Positions 59,710-64,000 of a stretch of 64,000 bases of DNA are shown here, one piece after another (within the stretch, counting starts at the first letter, position 1; the number at the start of each line of letters is the position of its first letter). The stretch spans positions 124,001-188,000 of the forward strand of contig NZ_BAAANL010000006.1 of NCBI RefSeq assembly GCF_039529775.1. Direction: 5' to 3'. Below the pieces are notes generated by a model. It saw only the letters and a list, made by a program, of their open reading frames with translations, ran no database searches and was not told the origin of the DNA. The stretch comes from Myceligenerans crystallogenes. Its GTDB lineage: Bacteria; Actinomycetota; Actinomycetes; Actinomycetales; Cellulomonadaceae. Made by a program: the position numbers and the translations under genes.

Positions 59710-60801
59710 TCAGGCCTGGCGTTGCCGCGCCAGGTCCGAAGGTTCGCGCCGCTCACCCGGGTCATGACCCCGGGAGGGCGGCGCAACCGAGGCCCGGTGG
59801 ATGACCGGGCCCCGAAGTTTGCGTGCCGGGGCGGCGGGCCGCGCGCCCGGTCCCGCCTCGATCTGGTCGAAGAGCTGCTCCGTTGCCCACGCGCCCATCT
59901 CGTAGTGCGGCAGCTCGATGGTGGTCAGGCCGGGGTGGACGCCCTCGGCGACGATCTCCTGGTTGTCGAAGCCGACGATCGAGAGGTCCTCGGGGATGCG
60001 CAGGCCGAGCTCGGCCGCGGCCCGGTAGACGCCCATGGCGAGACGGTCGTTGAAGCAGAAGATGCCGGTGGGCCGGTCCGCGTGCGCGAGCAGCTGCCGC
60101 GCGGCGGCGTACCCGCCCGCGGGGTCGGTCTCGGCGGTGACGACCCGCAGGTCGTCGTCGTGCAGCCCGGCCCGTGCGGCACGACGCCGGAAGCCCTCCT
60201 CGCGGCCGAAGGCCGCCGGGATCTCGTCGACGTCGTTGATGAACGCGAGCCTGCGGTGGCCCGCGGTGAGCAGGACGTCGGCGGCGTCCTCGCCGCCCGC
60301 GACCTCGTCCGGGACGACCCACGGCACGCCGGATCCGGTGCAGGTCGCGTTGATCAGGACGGTCGGCACGGACGCGAGCTGCGGCGGCAGCTCGACGGGC
60401 CGGTGGTACATCGAGGCGTACAGGATGCCGTCGACCTGGCGCCTGAGCAGCTCCTCGATCTCCCGGTTCTCGACCTCGCGCTGGTAGCCGGTGGACACGA
60501 CGAAGACGACGGCGTCGCGGGCGAGCGCCACGTCCTGGGCGCCGAGGATGATCTTGCCCGCGAACGGGGTGGTGGCGATCTCGTCGCCGACGAACCCGAT
60601 CGTGTTGGAGCGCTGGGTGCGCAGGCTCTGCGCCAGCGAGTTGGGCACGTACCCCAGACGGCGCGCGGCGTCCTCGACCCGCACCCGCGTGTCGGGGTGC
60701 ACGCGCTTGCCCGGCACGTCGTTGAGGACGTGGGACACCGTCGTGATGGAGACGCCGGCCTCGGCAGCGACCTGCTTGATGGTGACTCGTCGCTGCGTCA
60801 T
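59710..60801 (-). CDS. LacI-family transcriptional regulator of the fructan locus
   Basis: A 363-residue repressor. The helix-turn-helix and hinge are complete: VTIKQVAAEAGVSITTVSHVLNDV, RVRVEDAARRLGYVPNSLAQSLRTQ. The effector domain begins NTIGFVGDEIATTPFAG and has IFCFNDRLAMGVYRAAAELGLRIPEDLSIVGFDN. A tail of about 30 residues beyond the usual end is charged and Pro-rich. A 16-bp near-palindromic LacI operator overlaps the region just before its ATG, pointing to autoregulation; because the importer genes follow on the same strand at short spacing, the whole operon would be controlled from there. No SD is present. Confidence 0.93.
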   Translation of the reverse strand: MTQRRVTIKQVAAEAGVSITTVSHVLNDVPGKRVHPDTRVRVEDAARRLGYVPNSLAQSLRTQRSNTIGFVGDEIATTPFAGKIILGAQDVALARDAVVFVVSTGYQREVENREIEELLRRQVDGILYASMYHRPVELPPQLASVPTVLINATCTGSGVPWVVPDEVAGGEDAADVLLTAGHRRLAFINDVDEIPAAFGREEGFRRRAARAGLHDDDLRVVTAETDPAGGYAAARQLLAHADRPTGIFCFNDRLAMGVYRAAAELGLRIPEDLSIVGFDNQEIVAEGVHPGLTTIELPHYEMGAWATEQLFDQIEAGPGARPAAPARKLRGPVIHRASVAPPSRGHDPGERREPSDLARQRQA

Positions 60802-60806
60802 CGGCT

Positions 60807-60822
60807 GCCCAAACGTTTTGGC
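60807..60822. promoter_or_regulatory. LacI-type operator
   Basis: GCCCAAACGTTTTGGC, a palindrome around a central CG with 6 of 7 base pairs matching on each side. It ends five bases before the regulator's ATG (60801). This is the classic CG-centred pattern of LacI/GalR/CcpA operators. I found no second full-length copy in the locus. Confidence 0.75.
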
Positions 60823-60930
60823 ATGCCGTAACCGTGCACCCGCCGCAGGGGGTTCGTCAAGTCCCCCGGGCGGGTGGAACGGATCGTTACCGGCGCGTGA
60901 CGACCGGCCCGCCCGCGGGCGGCCGGCGCC

Positions 60931-62523
60931 TCAGCGCAGGGGGATCGACTGCGCGTGGTGGAAGACGTCCGCCGGGTCCCAGCGGCGCTTGACCGCGACG
61001 AGGTTGCGCGGGTTGTCGCGGTAGTTGCGCAGGAAGTAGAGCCGCAGCGCCCGGTCGACGTCGCCGCCGGCATGGGTGCCCAGCGCGGTGTCGGGGTAGT
61101 TGAAGTAGGCCCCGGCGACGGTGCCGCTCGGGTCCCGGGCCGGGTCGGGAGTTCCGCCGTACCCGGCGTAGACCTCCCGGTAGAAGTCGGTGATCCAGCG
61201 CAGGTGGGCGTCGGCCTGGACGTCGTACGGGGGCCGGCTCCCCTCGCCGGGGCGTGCGGCGTTGAGCCAGTAGGTCTGGTACTGCAGCTTCATGATCGCG
61301 GAACGCTGGGGCACCGCCGTCGCGTCGGGCGCGATCCGGTTGACGGCGCCGCCGTAGCTGTCGACCTGCAGGAGGCTCTGGTTCATGTCGGCCGCCGCGA
61401 GGCCGACCGGGGTGATGTTGAGCCACTTGTAGATCGCGGCGACCTGGTCGGCCGGGAACGCGCGGTTCAGGTAGGCCGACTTGTACTTGCCGAACTGGTT
61501 GTGCCCCGAGCCGTTCATCGTCTGGAGGGCCTCCAGGTAGGTGGTGTGCTGCACGTTCTCGCTGCCCACCGCCGTCGTCGTCCATCCGGGATGACCGCCG
61601 AGCGCGTGGCGCGACGGCGCGTGGGGCACGATCGCCCCGAAGCGCTTGCGCGCCTGCGTGTGACGGTGCTCGACCTCGGCCCGGTGGTCGCTGACCGTGA
61701 CCCCCGGAGGGGAGACTGCCTGGAGCACCATCCCGAGCTGCCCTGCCGAGACGTGCGTGAGCTTCAGCAGGCTGAAATCGGTCTCGGGCATGATGCTCAC
61801 GAACTCCGCGTACGAGGCCAGCAGGTCCGCGAAGGAGCCCTGGTCGACCGACGCCCAGTCCCAGGAGAGGGTGTAGATCGACGCGAACTCCGGCGCCTCG
61901 GGGAGCTCGTCGAACCAGTACCGCAGGATGACGCCGAAGTTGCCGCAGCCGGCGCCCCGCAGGGCCCAGAAGAGGTCTTGTTCGTCCTGCGACGGGCTGC
62001 TCGCCGAGACGCGGTGCAGTTCGGCGCTGTTCGACGACGCGTTCCAGGTGACGACGTCGACCGCGCTGAGGTGGTCGACGACGAGTCCGTGCAGCCGCGA
62101 GAGCAGGCCGTATCCCCCGCCGGTGATGTGACCGCCGGCGCCGACGGAGTAGCAGCTTCCCGCGGGCACCGTCTTGTTCCAGCCGTTCAGCAGGGTCCGG
62201 TAGACGGTCCAGTTCTCGCAGCCCGCCTCGACGAAGTAGGCGGCCTGCCCGCCGTCCCAGCCGACGCCGTTCATCCCGGACAGGTCGATGACGGCCCTGG
62301 TCGTGTCGTTGTAGACGAAGTCCTCGTAGCAGTGGCGGCCCGAGGTGATCTTGACGTCGCGCCCGTAGCGGCCGATGGCTTCGTCGATCTGCGCGACCGC
62401 CTCGGCGTCGTTCCGGGGGACGTAGACCGCCTCGAGGTTCGGGGCGAACCAGCGGCGGTCGAAGCCCTGCCGGTCGCTGAGCACGACGGGGCGCGAACCG
62501 GGGTTCGCGGAGGTGGTGGACAT
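60931..62523 (-). CDS. Berberine-bridge-enzyme-like FAD-linked oxidase with bicovalent flavin signature
   Basis: A 530-residue oxidase of the FAD-binding PCMH/BBE family. H64 in TSGRHCYEDF and C124 in AGSCYSVGAGGHITGGGYG are the two residues that bind FAD covalently in bicovalent members; their 60-residue spacing equals H70 and C130 of glucooligosaccharide oxidase. The C-terminal BBE segment is YFNYPDTALG and YFLRNYRDNPRNLVAVKRRWDPADVFHHAQSIP. There is no signal peptide. It could oxidise an oligosaccharide or a natural product. AAAGGAGT precedes the ATG. It follows the SIS-like gene after 59 bases, probably in one transcript. Confidence 0.9.
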   Translation of the reverse strand: MSTTSANPGSRPVVLSDRQGFDRRWFAPNLEAVYVPRNDAEAVAQIDEAIGRYGRDVKITSGRHCYEDFVYNDTTRAVIDLSGMNGVGWDGGQAAYFVEAGCENWTVYRTLLNGWNKTVPAGSCYSVGAGGHITGGGYGLLSRLHGLVVDHLSAVDVVTWNASSNSAELHRVSASSPSQDEQDLFWALRGAGCGNFGVILRYWFDELPEAPEFASIYTLSWDWASVDQGSFADLLASYAEFVSIMPETDFSLLKLTHVSAGQLGMVLQAVSPPGVTVSDHRAEVEHRHTQARKRFGAIVPHAPSRHALGGHPGWTTTAVGSENVQHTTYLEALQTMNGSGHNQFGKYKSAYLNRAFPADQVAAIYKWLNITPVGLAAADMNQSLLQVDSYGGAVNRIAPDATAVPQRSAIMKLQYQTYWLNAARPGEGSRPPYDVQADAHLRWITDFYREVYAGYGGTPDPARDPSGTVAGAYFNYPDTALGTHAGGDVDRALRLYFLRNYRDNPRNLVAVKRRWDPADVFHHAQSIPLR

Positions 62524-62582
62524 GTGCTGGACTCCTTTGTCGACAGGACGGATGCGTGGCCGGGGAAGGTGGCCGGCGCGTG

Positions 62583-63926
62583 TCAGTAGCCGAGCTCCTG
62601 GAACCTCGCCCGGGCGAGGTCGTCGTACGCGTCCGCGCCGACCTCCCAGTAGTTCTGCCAGTAGGTGGGCGTGTGGTTGCGGGCGACCATGTGATAGGTC
62701 CACTGGGCGGTCAGCAGCCAGAGCACGAGGTTCCCCGACAGCCCGCTGAGGGGGCAGACCGGCTCGTCGAACCCGGGGACGTCGAGGACGCCCGCGCCGT
62801 TCCCGCTGTGCGTGCTGATGGCGACGTCGACCTCGTCGCGGAGCGAGCCGGCGCCGCCGGCTCCGCCCGTGCCGCCGTCGTCGTCGAACGGCCCGAACGC
62901 GACGACCATCGCGCCGATCTCCCGGGCGTACCGGGCGACCTGGATCTCGTCGGCGTTGTCCGGGCTGATCGCGCCGATGAGCACCATGTCGTTCGGCGTG
63001 AGCTGCGTCTTGCAGAGGTCGTAGGGCTGCATGACGAAGCTGCCGGCAGCCGTCTCGTAGGCCTCGTTGACGAACATGTTCTGCGTGCCCTCGTAGGGCG
63101 TCCCGGCCTGCGGGTGCCCGTAGACCAGGATCCGCGGGCGCTCCGCCGAGCCGGCGAGGAGCAGGATGCGGTCGGCCCAGGCGCGCGCCACGCGATCGAT
63201 CGCCTCGAACTCGTGCTCGCGGATCTGCGCGAAGCTCGCCAGCGCCTTGTCCAGGTAGTCGCGCGCGGCGCCCGCGCCGTCGTCGGCCCCCTGCGTGCCG
63301 ATCCGGCGGCACAACGCCGCCGTGCAGGCCCAGTAGACGAGGAACTGCGAGAGGCCGCTGGACGAGACGACCGGGAACGGGATCTGCGGGGTCGAGATCA
63401 CCCCGCAGGTCCAGGTGCAGCCGCTGTCGATCAGCAGGTCGCAGATGTCCTCCATCGACGTGCTCATCTTGACCGGCACGAAGGCCCCGACCGGGGTCTT
63501 GTAGAAGCGCGCGTAACTGCAGGTGATCCCCACGGTGTAGGCGCCCCGGACGCGCGCCTCGTCCGGGCCGACCTCGGGGATGGTCCCCTTGTCGGGGTTG
63601 ATGAGCGAGGCGCCGTTGGTCAGCAGGAAGTCGCCCGGCTTCATCACGGCGTAGTCCGCCGCGATGTTCCGGTCGGCGCGCTGCGGCAGCACCGAGGGCT
63701 GGCCGGGGAGGCCGGGGCTCGCCGCGAACATGGCGAAGTGCCCCACCAGCACGTGCGAGAAGATCTGGCCGCCGGAGGCCTGGCACTCGTAGGCGACCTT
63801 CATGGCGTCGCGGATCGCGGTGAGCTGGGTGTCCCGGATGTGCTGACCGATGCGCACGATCTCGTCGTGGAACAGCTCCATGTAGGGGGTTCCGGCGAGC
63901 GGTGGACCGATAGTCGAGTCGCTCAT
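62583..63926 (-). CDS. SIS-domain-like (sugar isomerase fold) protein
   Basis: A 447-residue cytoplasmic protein that I recognise only at fold level. It resembles two-lobed SIS proteins: an N-terminal helix YMELFHDEIVRIGQHIRDTQLTAIRDAMKVAYECQASGGQIFSHVLVGHF, matching the start of SIS_2-type proteins, then a later lobe DMVLIGAISPDNADEIQVARYAREIGAMVVAFG, and DVAISTHSGNGAGVLDVPG close to the end of DUF2529-like relatives. The usual phosphosugar-binding Ser/Thr residues are poorly conserved. About 450 residues is longer than typical (240-250), with a large insertion in the middle (about 100-290) containing many Cys and aromatic residues. GGAAGGAA precedes the ATG. The next gene is a BBE-like oxidase. 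Function unknown. Confidence 0.6.
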   Translation of the reverse strand: MSDSTIGPPLAGTPYMELFHDEIVRIGQHIRDTQLTAIRDAMKVAYECQASGGQIFSHVLVGHFAMFAASPGLPGQPSVLPQRADRNIAADYAVMKPGDFLLTNGASLINPDKGTIPEVGPDEARVRGAYTVGITCSYARFYKTPVGAFVPVKMSTSMEDICDLLIDSGCTWTCGVISTPQIPFPVVSSSGLSQFLVYWACTAALCRRIGTQGADDGAGAARDYLDKALASFAQIREHEFEAIDRVARAWADRILLLAGSAERPRILVYGHPQAGTPYEGTQNMFVNEAYETAAGSFVMQPYDLCKTQLTPNDMVLIGAISPDNADEIQVARYAREIGAMVVAFGPFDDDGGTGGAGGAGSLRDEVDVAISTHSGNGAGVLDVPGFDEPVCPLSGLSGNLVLWLLTAQWTYHMVARNHTPTYWQNYWEVGADAYDDLARARFQELGY

Positions 63927-64000
63927 GCGCGTTTCCTTCCAGCCTTCGCGGATGCGGTTGCGTGGGAGGGCGCGGATCCAGAGTCTCATCTGACGCGGCG

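Noticed and set aside
1..64000. CRISPR arrays, tRNA or rRNA genes, transposases, integrases, riboswitches
   Set aside because: No regularly spaced repeats, no recognisable RNA gene cores and no mobile-element proteins were found on reading both strands by eye; no covariance search was possible.

Overview
The window is about 73% GC. Every gene has the codon bias of a high-GC Gram-positive bacterium, and many lack a Shine-Dalgarno (SD) sequence, which suggests leaderless transcripts. With actinobacterial marker families present (a DDN-type deazaflavin oxidoreductase, a SlpD/TAP-type hydrolase, an ECF41 sigma factor, CapA, and several ABC sugar importers without their own ATPase), this points to an actinomycete. 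The many secreted plant- and microbe-polysaccharide enzymes fit Micrococcales of the Promicromonosporaceae/Cellulomonadaceae type; that placement is inference. No rRNA, tRNA, CRISPR array, insertion sequence or phage gene was seen.

Region 1 (1-9701) is a plus-strand arabinoside locus: the end of a LacI regulator, a lipoprotein substrate-binding protein, two overlapping permease genes, a GH127 beta-L-arabinofuranosidase with its zinc/cysteine site intact, and a 1,208-residue secreted GH39-like enzyme with several binding modules. Region 2 (9758-16925) is mixed: a secreted barnase/RNase Sa-type ribonuclease with a barstar-like inhibitor beside it, an aldo/keto reductase with a MerR regulator whose promoter has the diagnostic 19-bp spacer, a TIGR01777 epimerase, a deazaflavin oxidoreductase, a secreted tripeptidyl-aminopeptidase-type hydrolase and a GH16 glucanase. 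Region 3 (16979-27266) holds a CapA lipoprotein, a PL8 lyase, a membrane-anchored substrate-binding/VWA protein divergent from an Rnl-type RNA ligase with a PHO-box-like direct repeat between them, an exopolyphosphatase-family protein, a P-loop kinase-like protein and a secreted choice-of-anchor P protein.

Region 4 (27471-45660) contains a translationally coupled cytochrome P450/sulfotransferase pair (the P450 lacks the ExxR arginine), a GH27 enzyme, thioredoxin, a HAD phosphatase, an ECF41 sigma factor divergent from its usual carboxymuconolactone decarboxylase-like partner, a NfeD-flotillin pair, a YghZ-type reductase, a PL11 rhamnogalacturonan lyase, a lone glucose-PTS EIIB-like domain that has lost its phosphocysteine, release factor 3, and a Ser/Thr kinase-STAND NTPase pair.

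Region 5 (46027-60801) looks like a fructan (inulin/levan) utilization locus. A LacI regulator sits under a 16-bp operator overlapping its own start region. After it, on the same strand, come a binding protein with a TTG start, two permeases, a cytoplasmic GH32/GH68-clan protein, a secreted protein made only of three related binding modules, and two large secreted GH32 proteins, both with NEPH where the family normally has NDPN. A further solute-binding lipoprotein converges on the end of this block. Region 6 (60931-63926) is a bicovalent-flavin BBE-like oxidase preceded by a divergent SIS-like protein.

Convergent gene pairs are commonly separated by long, nearly perfect inverted repeats that probably act as bidirectional terminators.
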